A stretch of DNA of 64,000 nt from Akkermansiaceae bacterium UBA7331 (GCA_002471255.1 DKPP01000002.1:213623-277622), one strand, 5' to 3'; positions 41,913-51,185 are shown, counted from the stretch's first letter. Numbers and translations are program-made. Notes: a model not told the origin generated them from the sequence alone.

Positions 41913-43042
41913 AAACTTCGAACAAATTTAATTACGTGATCTATAATTTTATCTTGATCAGATAAACTCATACCATAATACATAGGTAGCCTGACCAATG
42001 TATCGCTTACGTGGTTTGTTACATGCATATTATCAGATGCAGAACCATATTTTTGCCCTGCCGGAGAGCTATGTAATGGGATATAATGGAATACGCATGA
42101 TATATCGTGACTTTTCATGTATGCAATAAATGCACTTCTTGTTGCAAGATTAGCAAATCGTAAATAATACATATGAGCGTTGTGTTTTGCATATTCCGGA
42201 ACGAATGGGCATTGAATTAGCCCTTTGAATTCAAGGCTTCTAAAGGCTTGATCATAGTAATTCCATATTTCAATCCGTTTTTGATTGATAGAATTAATAT
42301 TTTGCAGCTGGGGGTAAAGATACGCAGCAATCATATCACTGGGTAAGTATGATGATCCTAATCTGACCCATGTATATTTATCTATTTGCCCTCGAAAGAA
42401 TTTGCTTCTATTAGTGCCTTTTTCGCGGATGATTTCAGCATTTTCAATATAGGAACTATCATTAACCAATAAAGCGCCTCCTTCTCCGCTTGATATGTTT
42501 TTTGTTTCATGAAAAGAAAAACAACCCATAGTGCCTATACTTCCACAAGGTTGGTCATGGTAAAAGCTGCCGACAGCTTGGGCTGCATCTTCTATCACAG
42601 GGATTTTGAAATGATTAGCTATATCAATGATAGCATTCATTGCGCAAGGAATGCCTGCATAGTGAACCGGAATAATAGCTTTTGTTTTAGATGAAATGTT
42701 TTCTTCTAATAAAGTTTCGTCCATATTCAATGTGTCATTGCGAATATCGATAAATCGAATTTTTGCTCCCCTTAAAGCAAATGAGCTGGCTGTTGTCACA
42801 AAGGTAAATGATGGGCAAATTATTTCATCTCCATCTTCGATATCTAGTAGCATCGCTGACATTTCTAATGCTGCAGTGCCAGAGTTCGTTAATAACGCTT
42901 TTTGCGTACCTGTATGTTCTTCCAAAAGTTGATGGCAAAGCTTGGTGTACTTCCCGTCACCACTGATATGCTTCAAATTGATGGCATCAGTAATGTACTC
43001 AAGCTCGTTGCCTAAAAATGGAGCTTCATTGAAATTAATCAT
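41909..43042 (-). CDS. wecE: dTDP-4-amino-4,6-dideoxyhexose transaminase (WecE-like)
   Basis: 377 residues, DegT/DnrJ/EryC1 family. It follows E. coli WecE/RffA closely from memory: SGDGKYTKLC (27-36), LTNSGTAALEMSAMLLDI (51-68), FSFHETKN with the PLP lysine K181, GEGGALLVND (186-195) and EKGTNRSKFFRGQIDKYTW. WecE turns dTDP-4-keto-6-deoxyglucose, the RfbB product also encoded here, plus glutamate into dTDP-4-amino-4,6-dideoxygalactose. The PglD-like protein at 37338 could acetylate the product. A Qui4N-forming stereochemistry cannot be excluded. The downstream GT overlaps it by four bases. Confidence 0.88.
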   Translation of the reverse strand: MINFNEAPFLGNELEYITDAINLKHISGDGKYTKLCHQLLEEHTGTQKALLTNSGTAALEMSAMLLDIEDGDEIICPSFTFVTTASSFALRGAKIRFIDIRNDTLNMDETLLEENISSKTKAIIPVHYAGIPCAMNAIIDIANHFKIPVIEDAAQAVGSFYHDQPCGSIGTMGCFSFHETKNISSGEGGALLVNDSSYIENAEIIREKGTNRSKFFRGQIDKYTWVRLGSSYLPSDMIAAYLYPQLQNINSINQKRIEIWNYYDQAFRSLEFKGLIQCPFVPEYAKHNAHMYYLRFANLATRSAFIAYMKSHDISCVFHYIPLHSSPAGQKYGSASDNMHVTNHVSDTLVRLPMYYGMSLSDQDKIIDHVIKFVRSL

Positions 43043-43111
43043 TGTTATGTGAAGATGTTAATGTGGTGATAAGCTTAGGGGCTAGATTGATAATAGCTTA
43101 GAAATGATATT

Positions 43112-45217
43112 TTAGCTTTTATGGTAAGATTTGTGAGTCTGCACAAATCTTATTATTTCATCTAAAGCTGTTTTTGCATCTATTTTTGAAATGACAAGCC
43201 CTTTAGTATATGTTGATACTCTCTCCGCAGGTGCTCCTAAAGGAAAACACGCTAGCAATAGTTGCATTGACATGGCTTCAGCTGTTGTATAGGAAAAGGT
43301 TTCCGGCCATAAGGACGGTATAAAAATGATATCAATTTTATGGCGCTCAATGATTTTTGGTAAATCAATAGCATTGTACTTGCCTGTTAATTCTATGTTT
43401 TTGAGGTTATCAGTTGACAAGTTTCCGATTATTGTGACTTTTACATTTTTATAGGACGGCAGAAGAGTGTCCCATTCTTTTAGAATAGGAAGCCCCTTGT
43501 GTGTGCTCATCGTGCCTAATACGCCAATATTGATTTTTTTGTGAGGCTTGATGTTAACTCTGCTCAGTGGGACTATGGAATGGGGTAAGATTCTGATTTT
43601 GTTTCGCAGAGATGGAAATATAGAAGTTATAATGTCGTGTGAAGAATGAGAAAAAACGATGCAATCATCGACTGTGGTATCTATAACTTCTTTCCATGTT
43701 TGTTGCCATTCGTTGATATTGTTGCATTTAATTGGGGATGAATCTGATATAAGAGGGAAGCATTCTTGGCATTGTTGTTGATCACTACAGTAGCAGTATT
43801 GATTTTGACCATTCATCATAGTAATTGATGGGCAAACACACTGGAAATCATGAAGTCTGAAAGAGACGTTAATATTTTTGCTCGCTTTGATCCAACTAAT
43901 TGTTTTAAGTACTTCTAAAGGATGCGGATAGCTTGCTAGATTATTGATGACAATTGATGCAATATTCAAATTATCTAAAATTGTTTTTACGTCTTCAATT
44001 GTTCGTATAACAATAGAGTTTTTTTGATCTCCCTGAAAATAGGTTAATAAGAATGAATTGTTATGATGGTCTTGTATTCTAAGTAATAGATAATGATCTT
44101 TCAACTTTTTGAATTCATTGTTGGTATACAGTTCAGTTCCTCCTCCCCAACTGTGATCAAACCATATGATAGTTTCGGAAATTAAAACGTTATGAAAGAA
44201 AAGTTCTGCAAAAAAACGCATAGATTGAAAATAAATGTTTTTTGCTGAATTTTTGGTGTCTTTTTGATAATTAGGATAGCGTTTTTGTAAAATTTCTTGA
44301 TTCCTTTTAAGCAGTGTTTCCTTTTCTTTGCTATTAAAGCTTGCTCCATGTTTATGCCATACGAAAAGATCCCCGGCTAAAGTATGCGAAAACCCTGCTT
44401 GAATGGCTCTTTGACACCAATCGTTTTCTTCTGCATAGCCTTTCCCATAGATTTCATCAAATCCTCCAATCTGCTTAAGTGTATTGTGATTGATTGCCAT
44501 GCAGAATCCCACCCCTGTTGAAAAATGCAGTTGATTGTATGGGATATTCCATTTATCAAAAATAGAATTAAGAGATTCCATATCTCCGTGGAAATCATTA
44601 TCTTTAAAAACCTTGGGTAAGGAAAATATTGTGGCCGCATTGCTGAAGGGAGTAACGCTGGCTATAGAGTTGTCGGTTAATATGGGCCTGAGTAGCCGTG
44701 ATGACCAATTTGCTGGGAGAATGACATCTGTATTCAGTATAACAACGTGTCGAGATGTATATTTAAACCCTTTATTGATTGTTTTAATGAATCCTAAGTT
44801 TTTTTCATTTTCAATAAAGGTTATTTTAGGCCCAAAATGAGACTCCCATTTTTTTAGCTCTGGCAGGATTCTTTTATCTGGAGAACAATCGTTTATGACG
44901 ATCAGATGATAGTCAAGGTCAGTATTGTTATAGATCGATGTAAAGAGTTCGTAAAGATAGTCATATCCATTGTAAACAGGAATAATAATATCAATAGAAG
45001 GGTATGAAATTTTAGTCTTTTGAGAAAATAATAAATTAAGATCTATGGTATTGGTTGTGTGTGGGTTTAATTCTTTTACTTTAATGCATTTGTTGAAAAA
45101 ATATGTTTTTTTGTATCTTTCACTTTTTTCTTTTTTGAAAATACATTTTCCCAATAAACAGATTTTGGAATATCTTATGTCATTATCGACATATGTTTCT
45201 TTTTTATACCATTTCAT
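43112..45217 (-). CDS. Two-domain glycosyltransferase (GT2 plus GT4)
   Basis: 701 residues. A short tag (CLLGKCIFKK, FFNKCIKVKE, 15-50) is followed by a GT2 domain (about 74-300: IDIIIPVYNGYDYL, VINDCSPDKR, VILNTDVILP) and a GT4-type domain (about 350-700: WFDHSWGGGTELY, then INIGVLGTMSTHKG and FIPSLWPETFSYTTAEAMS). Between them lies HDFQCVCPS followed by CYC and CQEC, a Cys cluster known from such fusions that may bind zinc. One polypeptide probably adds two successive sugars. A 175-base gap with no gene precedes it. Confidence 0.87.
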   Translation of the reverse strand: MKWYKKETYVDNDIRYSKICLLGKCIFKKEKSERYKKTYFFNKCIKVKELNPHTTNTIDLNLLFSQKTKISYPSIDIIIPVYNGYDYLYELFTSIYNNTDLDYHLIVINDCSPDKRILPELKKWESHFGPKITFIENEKNLGFIKTINKGFKYTSRHVVILNTDVILPANWSSRLLRPILTDNSIASVTPFSNAATIFSLPKVFKDNDFHGDMESLNSIFDKWNIPYNQLHFSTGVGFCMAINHNTLKQIGGFDEIYGKGYAEENDWCQRAIQAGFSHTLAGDLFVWHKHGASFNSKEKETLLKRNQEILQKRYPNYQKDTKNSAKNIYFQSMRFFAELFFHNVLISETIIWFDHSWGGGTELYTNNEFKKLKDHYLLLRIQDHHNNSFLLTYFQGDQKNSIVIRTIEDVKTILDNLNIASIVINNLASYPHPLEVLKTISWIKASKNINVSFRLHDFQCVCPSITMMNGQNQYCYCSDQQQCQECFPLISDSSPIKCNNINEWQQTWKEVIDTTVDDCIVFSHSSHDIITSIFPSLRNKIRILPHSIVPLSRVNIKPHKKINIGVLGTMSTHKGLPILKEWDTLLPSYKNVKVTIIGNLSTDNLKNIELTGKYNAIDLPKIIERHKIDIIFIPSLWPETFSYTTAEAMSMQLLLACFPLGAPAERVSTYTKGLVISKIDAKTALDEIIRFVQTHKSYHKS

Positions 45218-45391
45218 TTAATTATTTTAATGGGGTTCTTCGATTCGGATATTTCCTAGGTCTGTTGTTATGTAGACAGGGTATTTTGTCAGTTATTTTG
45301 AGATATCAAAGAAAAATTGGTCATTGAGGAACGGGCTCTGCGTCAAATCTGCTGGTCGTATATGTTTCCTTAATAAATATATTTCATGTTA

Positions 45392-46408
45392 CTAAATGAT
45401 CATTTTTCTTAAATACCATTCAATAGTTTTGATGATGCCGGTATCGAAAGTTTCATCTGCCTCCCAGCCTAATTCGTTTTCCAATTTTGTGGCATCAATG
45501 GCATAGCGCATATCATGACCAGGTCTATCTTGCACGAATGTGATTAAATCTGCATATTTGCCGGAAATTCTTGGTCTCATTTCATCTAAAATAGAGCAGA
45601 TTCTAGTAACGATTTCGATGTTGTTTCGTTCATTTCTGCCGCCAACATTATAAGTTTCGCCGGAGCGACCTTCATGATAGATGGTATCGATGGCTTTACA
45701 GTGATCCAATACGTATAACCAATCTCGAATATTTAAGCCTTTGCCGTAAATGGGCAATGGTTTTTCGGCAAGAGCTTGTTGGATGATTAGAGGAATAAGC
45801 TTTTCATGGTGTTGCTTGGGTCCATAATTATTAGAACAATTGGATGTCGTAACATTCATGCCATATGTGTGATGGTATGCTCTCACAATGAAATCTGAAC
45901 TCGCTTTGCTTGCGGAGTAGGGGCTATTGGGGGAATAAGGAGTAGTCTCCATAAACAAACCCGTGTCTCCAAGGGTGCCATAAACTTCATCGGTAGAGAT
46001 ATGGTGGAAGCGACTGTTTTCGTATCCTGGCTTCGATTGATGAGGTGCCTCCATCCAATGATGTCTAGCTACATCAATTAACGTAAATGTACCACCAATG
46101 TTGGTATCAATGAAGGCTTTAGGGTTTTTAATAGAATTGTCAACGTGACTTTCTGCTGCAAAATGGATTACTCCACGAATGTCATTATCTTGAAAAAGTT
46201 TTTCTATCAATTCTCTGTCACTAATATCACCATGGACAAAAGTGTAATTTGCGCATTCATTGCATTCACTTAAATTATCGAGGTTTCCCGCATAGGTGAG
46301 GCTATCCAGATTGATAATATGATATTGAGGATACTTTTGGACGAAATAAGGGACGAAATTTGAGCCGATGAATCCAGCTCCGCCTGTGATTAAAATTGAT
46401 TGAGACAT
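45392..46408 (-). CDS. rfbB: dTDP-glucose 4,6-dehydratase
   Basis: 338 residues from ATG 46408; a TTG seven codons upstream is also open but overlaps rfbD more. NAD motif TGGAGFIGSNF (8-18), AAESHVDNSI, catalytic TDEVYG (about 130-135) and Y-x3-K in PYSASKASSD. It converts dTDP-glucose to dTDP-4-keto-6-deoxyglucose, the branch point to dTDP-rhamnose (RfbC, RfbD) and to the 4-amino sugar (WecE). Last of four genes in the transcribed order rfbA-rfbC-rfbD-rfbB; it overlaps rfbD by 19 bases. Confidence 0.96.
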   Translation of the reverse strand: MSQSILITGGAGFIGSNFVPYFVQKYPQYHIINLDSLTYAGNLDNLSECNECANYTFVHGDISDRELIEKLFQDNDIRGVIHFAAESHVDNSIKNPKAFIDTNIGGTFTLIDVARHHWMEAPHQSKPGYENSRFHHISTDEVYGTLGDTGLFMETTPYSPNSPYSASKASSDFIVRAYHHTYGMNVTTSNCSNNYGPKQHHEKLIPLIIQQALAEKPLPIYGKGLNIRDWLYVLDHCKAIDTIYHEGRSGETYNVGGRNERNNIEIVTRICSILDEMRPRISGKYADLITFVQDRPGHDMRYAIDATKLENELGWEADETFDTGIIKTIEWYLRKMII

Positions 46409-47211
46409 TTGCGTAAGCTTTCTTTCCAATGGGGGATTGTAATATTAAAATCTTGTTTGATTTTTGATTTGTCCATTACACTATAATAAGGACGTTGAGC
46501 CCTGGTTGGGTAAGAATCTGATTTGATAGGTAAAACGTTGCAGGCTAATTCGGATATGTACATGATTTCGCATGCAAAATCATACCACGATGCAACGCCT
46601 TCGTTAGAATAATGATAAATTTCTTTGGTTCCAGCTTTTATTTGAGGGATAATCTCCGTAATAGCTTGGGCTAAATCACCAGCATAGGTAGGAGTGCCGA
46701 TTTGATCTGAAACGACATTAAGTGATTCTTTTTCAGATCCTAAACGTCTCATAGTTTTGACAAAATTATTACCAAAACATGAATAGATCCAAGATGTTCT
46801 GATGATGATCGCCGTATTGGCGTGAGCCATGACTTCTTGCTCTCCCTCTAATTTGGTATTACCATAGATTGAGCATGGATTTGTCGCATCATATACTTGG
46901 TAGGGTCGATAGTGCTTGCCATCAAATACATAATCTGTCGAGATATGTATCAAGGGTATTCCTGTTTGAGCTAAAATTCTTGGAGCAATTGCGTTGGCTT
47001 GGCGAGCTGATTCCTCTTCATCCTCAGCTTTATCAACAGCTGTGTATGCAGCACAATTGATAATAAGGCTAATTTTATGTGTCTGTATAAATTGTTGTAC
47101 GGCAGAACGATTCGTGATGTCTAGCGTGTTTTTATCAGCACAGATTGCTTGAGGTAGCCTGGCTGTCAATTCTTGACCTAGTTGTCCGTTACTTCCAGTT
47201 ATCAATAACAT
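46390..47211 (-). CDS. rfbD: dTDP-4-dehydrorhamnose reductase
   Basis: 273 residues. GSNGQLGQEL (7-16) binds NAD(P)H; IINCAAYTAVDKAEDE, STDYVFDG and a Y-x3-K in YGNTKLEGE form the active site. It performs the last step to dTDP-L-rhamnose. The start overlaps the end of rfbC by 23 bases and its end overlaps rfbB, so translation of all three is coupled. Confidence 0.95.
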   Translation of the reverse strand: MLLITGSNGQLGQELTARLPQAICADKNTLDITNRSAVQQFIQTHKISLIINCAAYTAVDKAEDEEESARQANAIAPRILAQTGIPLIHISTDYVFDGKHYRPYQVYDATNPCSIYGNTKLEGEQEVMAHANTAIIIRTSWIYSCFGNNFVKTMRRLGSEKESLNVVSDQIGTPTYAGDLAQAITEIIPQIKAGTKEIYHYSNEGVASWYDFACEIMYISELACNVLPIKSDSYPTRAQRPYYSVMDKSKIKQDFNITIPHWKESLRKCLNQF

Positions 47212-47740
47212 TTTTTAATAATGGGGCTGTTTTATCTTTTTCCGACACGATTATTTTATCTGCTGGTATCTGCCAGTCAATATTGATGAAATCATCATCA
47301 AATCTCACACCGCATTCAGCTTCTTTACAATATAAATTATCGCATTTATAAGCAAATGTAGCAGTTGGGCTCATAACGGAAAATCCATGAAGAAAACCGC
47401 GAGGAATGAATAATTGCCTGTTATTCTTTTCTGATAGTTCAACTGCAACGTGTTGACCAAAAGTAGGGGAGCCATGTCTTACATCAACAGCGACATCTAA
47501 AACCTTACCTTGAAGTACTCTAACTAGCTTTGCTTGTGCGTGAGTTCCAAGTTGTGCATGCAAGCCCCTTATGACACCATAGGCGGATTGAGATTGATTA
47601 TCTTGGATGAATTTGTTGGTAATACCATGGGCTACAAAAACAGATTCATTATAGCTTTCGAAAAAATAACCTCGATCATCAGAGAATACTCGCGGCTCAA
47701 TGATGCAAACACCATCAATGCTAGTTTTGATAAAATTCAT
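47189..47740 (-). CDS. rfbC: dTDP-4-dehydrorhamnose 3,5-epimerase
   Basis: 183 residues, cupin fold, normal length. FQxSxNxSVFxxHGI-type entry is seen as SYNESVFVAHGI, the catalytic His is in VIRGLHAQL (near 58-66), and FIPRGFLHGF (near 113-122) and the Tyr/Asp of the second motif follow. It epimerises C3 and C5 of dTDP-4-keto-6-deoxyglucose. It starts within one base of the rfbA stop codon and overlaps rfbD. Confidence 0.95.
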   Translation of the reverse strand: MNFIKTSIDGVCIIEPRVFSDDRGYFFESYNESVFVAHGITNKFIQDNQSQSAYGVIRGLHAQLGTHAQAKLVRVLQGKVLDVAVDVRHGSPTFGQHVAVELSEKNNRQLFIPRGFLHGFSVMSPTATFAYKCDNLYCKEAECGVRFDDDFINIDWQIPADKIIVSEKDKTAPLLKNVIDNWK

Positions 47741-48612
47741 TAATTTTCTTCGTAAACGTTTTGTAAATATTGCTTATAGCTCATGCCATCGGAGAGTGAA
47801 TCAATAATGGATTTAAATTGGCTTTTGCTAATGTAGCCTGCACGGTAGGCTATTTCTTCGATACAAGAGATTTTTAAACCTTGTCTTTTTTCAATAATTT
47901 GGACGTATTGACCTGCTTCAATGAGACTATCAGGCGTGCCCGCATCAAGCCATGCAGTACCTCTTTTTAAAAAGCAAGCTTTCATACGCCCTTCGTTTAA
48001 ATACAATTTATTAAGATCTGTAATTTCAAACTCGCCGCGTGCGGATGGTTTCAAACTTTTAGCTTTATCTACAACATCACTTTTGTAGCAATACAATCCA
48101 ACGGCTACGTGATTTGATTTCGGTTTCGTCGGTTTTTCTTCGATGGATATAACTCGAGATTCATCATCGAATTCAATAACACCAAAACGTTCAGGATCGT
48201 TAACATGGTAGCCAAAAATCAAGGCCCCATTGTTGTCATTTATTTCATCTTGAAACGTGTTTAACTGCTCGCCCATACAGAAAATATTGTCTCCCAATAT
48301 GAGGCAAACGTCATCGTTCCCTATAAAATCGGCTCCTATCGTGAAGGCTTGGGCTATACCTTTGGGCTCATCTTGAACTGCATATTGTATTGATAACCCA
48401 ATATGCACACCTGTGCTAAAAAGTTTAGCAATGTTAGGAGTATCATCAGGAGTTGAAATGATTAAAATATCTCTGATGCCAAATTGCATTAAAGTTGACA
48501 ACGGATAATAAATCATCGGTTTGTCATAAACAGGTAATAATTGTTTGGATGTAGTTTTTGTCAATGGGTATAATCTGCTACCCGATCCCCCTGCTAAGAT
48601 GATTCCTTTCAT
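47740..48612 (-). CDS. rfbA: Glucose-1-phosphate thymidylyltransferase
   Basis: 290 residues. The signature GGSGSRLYPLTKTTSKQLL (8-26), followed by YDKPMIYYPLSTLM, and the metal site LGDNIFCMG (about 109-117) are intact. It makes dTDP-glucose from dTTP and glucose-1-phosphate and is feedback-inhibited by dTDP-rhamnose in characterised homologues. It heads the rfbACDB group; a likely promoter is 30-58 bases upstream. Confidence 0.96.
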   Translation of the reverse strand: MKGIILAGGSGSRLYPLTKTTSKQLLPVYDKPMIYYPLSTLMQFGIRDILIISTPDDTPNIAKLFSTGVHIGLSIQYAVQDEPKGIAQAFTIGADFIGNDDVCLILGDNIFCMGEQLNTFQDEINDNNGALIFGYHVNDPERFGVIEFDDESRVISIEEKPTKPKSNHVAVGLYCYKSDVVDKAKSLKPSARGEFEITDLNKLYLNEGRMKACFLKRGTAWLDAGTPDSLIEAGQYVQIIEKRQGLKISCIEEIAYRAGYISKSQFKSIIDSLSDGMSYKQYLQNVYEEN

Positions 48613-48641
48613 GATTTATTTCAATGCCGTACTTTTTCATG

Positions 48642-48670
48642 ATTGTAACACAGGAGGAACATCAGGTAAA
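48642..48670 (-). promoter_or_regulatory. Putative promoter of rfbACDB
   Basis: On the minus strand TTTACC, a 17-base spacer and TACAAT with an extended TG (TGTTACAAT) lie 30-58 bases before the rfbA start. This suggests that the rfb genes can be transcribed apart from the two glycosyltransferase genes upstream. Confidence 0.5.
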
Positions 48671-48720
48671 TCGATAATTCGGATAGAGTTGACTTTTTAC
48701 AAGTGTTAATTTTGTTGTTA

Positions 48721-49596
48721 TTAACCTTTCAATGTATTGTTCGGTTTATAGTGAGATCTCGTTCTTACAGTGCATATAAGTAGCGAATTAAATAAATAAT
48801 ACTTACGGTAAGTAGTTGCTCGTATGGTCTTAATAAAAGGAATGCATCCGAATAATTTAACCCACACAATATCTTCCTTTTGATTGTTGTAACATTCCAA
48901 TAACACAGGATTGTTCAGCTTGAAATTAGCTTTAATAGCATCTCTTGCTAACAACATTTTTTTTCTTTGTGTACGTGATGTGTTGAGTTCGTGGCGCCTA
49001 TAATAGAGAAGAGGCTCTTTTAAATTATGAAATCTTGTATATGAGGCCAACTTGCTCCACAGAGCAAAGTCTTCAGCAGGGCTAAATTGCTCTTCATAAT
49101 ATAAATTATTCTCTTTGAGTATTTTGGCTCTAATCATGCTGGTCGGGTGCATAATCGAGCAGTCCTCTGCCAAAGCCGTACGGATTTCCAAGTCTAAACA
49201 GGGAAATATAGGAGCATTCCCTGATGGAATAATTGAGATTTGAGTCCCAATAACTCCAATATCAGGATGTTGTTCTAAATATCGGACCTGTTTTTCTAAT
49301 CTGTCCGGATAGGCAACGTCATCATGATCCATAACGGCTAAATACTCGCCTTGCGAATTTTCTATAAGCCTATTACGGGTTTTGGTGATGCCTTGGTTGC
49401 CCTTTTGCGTAACGATTTTAATACGCATATCACTATAAGAATCTATGACCTTTTGAACATGTGTATCTGTAGATCCATCGTTGATGATAAGTAACTCAAA
49501 ATCTGAGAACGTTTGATTGAGTATGCTCTCAATACATTCTCGTAAGTGAGATTCATTCGTGTTGTAAACGGGTAGTAAAACGGATACTTTAGGCAT
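48721..49596 (-). CDS. Glycosyltransferase family 2
   Basis: 291 residues from ATG 49596 (MPKVSVLLPVYN); ATGs at 49602 and 49617 are alternatives adding up to seven residues. GT-A elements: VLLPVYNTNE, LLIINDGSTD (about 36-45), TKTRNRLIENSQGEYLAVMDHDD with the metal-binding DHDD near 86-89, and FSPAEDFALWSKL (ED near 180). Specificity unknown. It ends with a short basic tail. A 209-base AT-rich stretch separates it from the GT2 gene upstream, and no gene was seen there. Confidence 0.9.
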   Translation of the reverse strand: MPKVSVLLPVYNTNESHLRECIESILNQTFSDFELLIINDGSTDTHVQKVIDSYSDMRIKIVTQKGNQGITKTRNRLIENSQGEYLAVMDHDDVAYPDRLEKQVRYLEQHPDIGVIGTQISIIPSGNAPIFPCLDLEIRTALAEDCSIMHPTSMIRAKILKENNLYYEEQFSPAEDFALWSKLASYTRFHNLKEPLLYYRRHELNTSRTQRKKMLLARDAIKANFKLNNPVLLECYNNQKEDIVWVKLFGCIPFIKTIRATTYRKYYLFNSLLICTVRTRSHYKPNNTLKG

Positions 49597-49805
49597 GACC
49601 ATATAATAAAGACTCATGATGTATAAGGTGAATTAGCTAGTAAAGCAATTCAAATCATCGGATATAGCTGATTCGACGCAGCCATATAGCGATCTAAATG
49701 TTGTGCTTGTTCCTTGAATATGCCCTGCAAAGGCGTATTAGGAATAGAATGGAATCTTACTATTGTTTCTGCAATATGTAATCGAAAAAAGTTATATTGC
49801 TATGC

Positions 49806-50792
49806 TTATATTTTTAATAAAAGAGATAATAAATTGAATTTTTTTCTGATAAATAAAAATGTTAAAAAACGATTACGTAAATCAAGGCATTCAGGATGAT
49901 ACACTCCTTCCTTAATTAATTTTGATAACACGTCACTATAGGTGTGCCAAAATTGTAAATATTCCCTATTCATATTTGCTCTTTTATAAGGAAGGGTAAT
50001 GCATGACTTGCAAAGCATTTTTTGTAATCTAAAATTCAATGCCTTACGGGCTTGAGTGGTTATTTTTTTATTTTCAAAATCTTTTAGTAAGAGTTTAACT
50101 AAAGTAAGATGATCCTCTATATATTGATAGTTAAATTTAGAATGTGTTAAACTATTGCTTCGTTCACGGTAGTAAATTAAATTTTCATCAATAAAACATA
50201 CTTTTGTTGCGTTGTGTAATAGATGATGCTGAAGTGCAAGATCTTCTCCAACATTAATTTCTTTAACAAATCGTAAGTTTTGAAATAGTTCTTTTTTATA
50301 AAGTTTGTCCCACAGCATAACGCTTGGGTATGGTTTTTGATGAGTTGTAAATCTTTCAAAATGGTGAGGGATATCAAAGAATTTTTCTTCTGAAATATGA
50401 GGGAAATTTTCTATTTTTTCATCTTCTCTAATTTTTGCATGTTTACACCAAATAATATCGGCTTTGGATGCTGTAATATTATTTAGCAAAACCTCTAAAA
50501 ATTGAGGGTGCATGATATCATCAGGGTCTAAGAAAGCAACATAATCGCCAGTAATAACATCTAAAGCAGTATTGCGAGCAGTTGATACGCCTTGGTTAGA
50601 TTGTGTAATCACTTTTATACGATTATCTTTTTTTTCGTATTCGTTTAAGATTTTACCGCATTGATCTGGAGATCCATCATTAACACAAATAAGCTCCCAG
50701 TTTGATATAGTTTGATTAATAACGCTATCTAATGATTGAATTAAAAAATCTTCAACATTATAAACTGGAATAATAATTGAAATTTTAGGCAT
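49806..50792 (-). CDS. Glycosyltransferase family 2 (first gene of the minus-strand glycan run)
   Basis: 328 residues. KISIIIPVYNVEDFL (3-17), LICVNDGSPDQC (about 35-46), STARNTALDVITGDYVAFLDPDD (DxD near 90-93) and NVGEDLALQHHLL place it in GT2, of the kind found in capsule and teichoic-type loci. The C-terminal 100 residues are basic and helical (RKALNFRLQKMLCKS) and may associate with the membrane. A strong GGAGGA ribosome site precedes the ATG. Distinctly AT-rich codon use. Confidence 0.9.
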   Translation of the reverse strand: MPKISIIIPVYNVEDFLIQSLDSVINQTISNWELICVNDGSPDQCGKILNEYEKKDNRIKVITQSNQGVSTARNTALDVITGDYVAFLDPDDIMHPQFLEVLLNNITASKADIIWCKHAKIREDEKIENFPHISEEKFFDIPHHFERFTTHQKPYPSVMLWDKLYKKELFQNLRFVKEINVGEDLALQHHLLHNATKVCFIDENLIYYRERSNSLTHSKFNYQYIEDHLTLVKLLLKDFENKKITTQARKALNFRLQKMLCKSCITLPYKRANMNREYLQFWHTYSDVLSKLIKEGVYHPECLDLRNRFLTFLFIRKKFNLLSLLLKI

Positions 50793-50800
50793 TTAATATC

Positions 50801-50806
50801 TCCTCC
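50801..50806 (-). promoter_or_regulatory. Strong Shine-Dalgarno site of the first glycan-run gene
   Basis: GGAGGA on the minus strand, eight bases before the ATG at 50792. Most genes in this window lack a site this close to consensus. The 200 bases between it and the tRNA-Ala terminator hold a GTTACT/AGTAAC hairpin (50921-50939) and no gene or firm promoter. Confidence 0.75.
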
Positions 50807-50992
50807 AATGCATTTGATCCGTAATATTTAATTGCAATCCCTAAATTTCCTAAAAAATCAGCCATTTCACCTGTTTTTTAATTCTCGTGCTATATCTTTA
50901 ATTGGTAGTAATTAAAAATGGTTACTTAGCAAGAGTAACGGGAGTAGTCAAAAATTGCAAATAAAAAGGGGCTCTCCGATATAATCAGCCGC

Positions 50993-51029
50993 AAAAAAAG
51001 TAAAGACTCGGTTTCTTTAGGAAACCGAG
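50993..51029 (-). terminator. Terminator of tRNA-Ala
   Basis: CTCGGTTTC/GAAACCGAG forms a 9-bp stem with a 5-base loop; on the minus strand TTTAC and a run of seven T follow. It lies nine bases past the tRNA CCA end. Confidence 0.85.
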
Positions 51030-51037
51030 CCTTTATT

Positions 51038-51113
51038 TGGTGGAGCATAGCGGGTTCGAACCGCTGACCTCTTCAATGCCATTGAAGCGCTCTACCAACT
51101 GAGCTAATACCCC
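51038..51113 (-). tRNA. tRNA-Ala (anticodon GGC)
   Basis: 76 bases with CCA encoded. On the minus strand: acceptor GGGGTAT/ATGCTCC with wobble pairs, D-arm TAGCTCAGTTGGTAGAGC, anticodon stem CTTCA/TGAAG with loop ATGGCAT (anticodon GGC), T-arm CAGCGGTTCGAACCCGCT. It decodes GCC and GCU. The glycan locus begins just downstream. Confidence 0.95.
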
Positions 51114-51156
51114 GTCTAACGATTTGTTTCTTATGTTTCCTCGTGTGGACGGGCGA

Positions 51157-51185
51157 AATATACATGGATTTTGATTTCATGGCAA
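51157..51185 (-). promoter_or_regulatory. Sigma-70 promoter of tRNA-Ala
   Basis: TTGCCA, 17-base spacer, TATATT on the minus strand, ending 44 bases before the tRNA 5' end. The -10 box and spacing equal those of the tRNA-Leu promoter. Confidence 0.8.

Noticed and set aside
50793..51113. Integration site at tRNA-Ala for the glycan locus
   Set aside because: No integrase gene and no second copy of the tRNA 3' end could be seen at the far boundary of the locus.
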